Assembly: GCA_016719405.1 (NCBI GenBank)
Contig: JADJZE010000025.1
Span: 1 to 39,092 of the forward strand
Reading direction: 5' to 3'
Length of the DNA stretch: 39,092 bases
Source: Candidatus Aalborgicola lynettensis
Lineage (GTDB): Bacteria > Pseudomonadota > Gammaproteobacteria > Burkholderiales > Burkholderiaceae_C
This document shows, piece by piece, positions 39,092 through 39,092 of this stretch (position 1 is the first letter of the stretch; the number at the start of each line of letters is the position of its first letter). The notes under the pieces were generated by a model. That model was not told where the DNA came from. It was given only the letters and a program-made list of their open reading frames with translations, and did not search any database. The translations under genes were made by a program, and so were the position numbers.

Positions 39092-39092
39092 T

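Overview
This window is nearly a whole genome of a tailed, podovirus-like double-stranded DNA phage, probably from a betaproteobacterial (Burkholderiales-like) host and probably assembled from environmental DNA. The basis is gene order and protein families: small and large terminase, a P22-type portal of about 740 residues, scaffold, a DUF5309-type major capsid protein, large internal/ejection proteins, and a holin-endolysin-Rz/Rz1 cassette. The host assignment is inference. No integrase, repressor or partition gene was recognised, so the lifestyle is open.

Layout: a divergent control region at about 2.16-2.50 kb separates two transcription directions. Leftward from 2.16 kb run a small gene, a SNF2-type helicase and an N6/N4 DNA methyltransferase that leaves the window at base 1. 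At the right edge the same direction resumes: DUF1376-type replication protein, unknown gene, DnaB-like helicase, RuvC-like resolvase, NinB, Ref-like nuclease, a candidate late regulator, a strong late promoter with a structured leader, then terminases, head, tail, ejection and lysis genes, ending at 12.44 kb. This continuity suggests a circular or circularly permuted map cut within early genes. Rightward from 2.50 to 12.45 kb run short, tightly overlapping early genes, including a candidate ssDNA-binding protein and a Gp157-like protein, converging on Rz.

The outstanding feature is at 6.0-10.3 kb inside the rightward early operon: an array of integron-type gene cassettes. Eight well-formed attC sites plus degenerate flanking ones separate cassettes for a DUF4406 protein, small unknown proteins, a DNA methyltransferase, an Rnl2-like RNA ligase and an HNH nuclease. 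In all eight testable cases the GTT-type core at the start of a cassette is the exact reverse complement of the AAC-type core of that cassette's own attC, although the bases vary from site to site. This is the expected footprint of IntI cut-and-join at G/TT. No integron integrase is in the window, so this is a cluster of attC sites without integrase carried by a phage.

Sequence quality varies. Single-base disruptions concentrate at both ends (methyltransferase, helicase, DUF1376 gene, resolvase, DnaB-like helicase), with isolated ones in the endolysin and at a GC tract near 18.95 kb. They look more like read or assembly errors than biological decay, because the out-of-frame parts still encode conserved family motifs.
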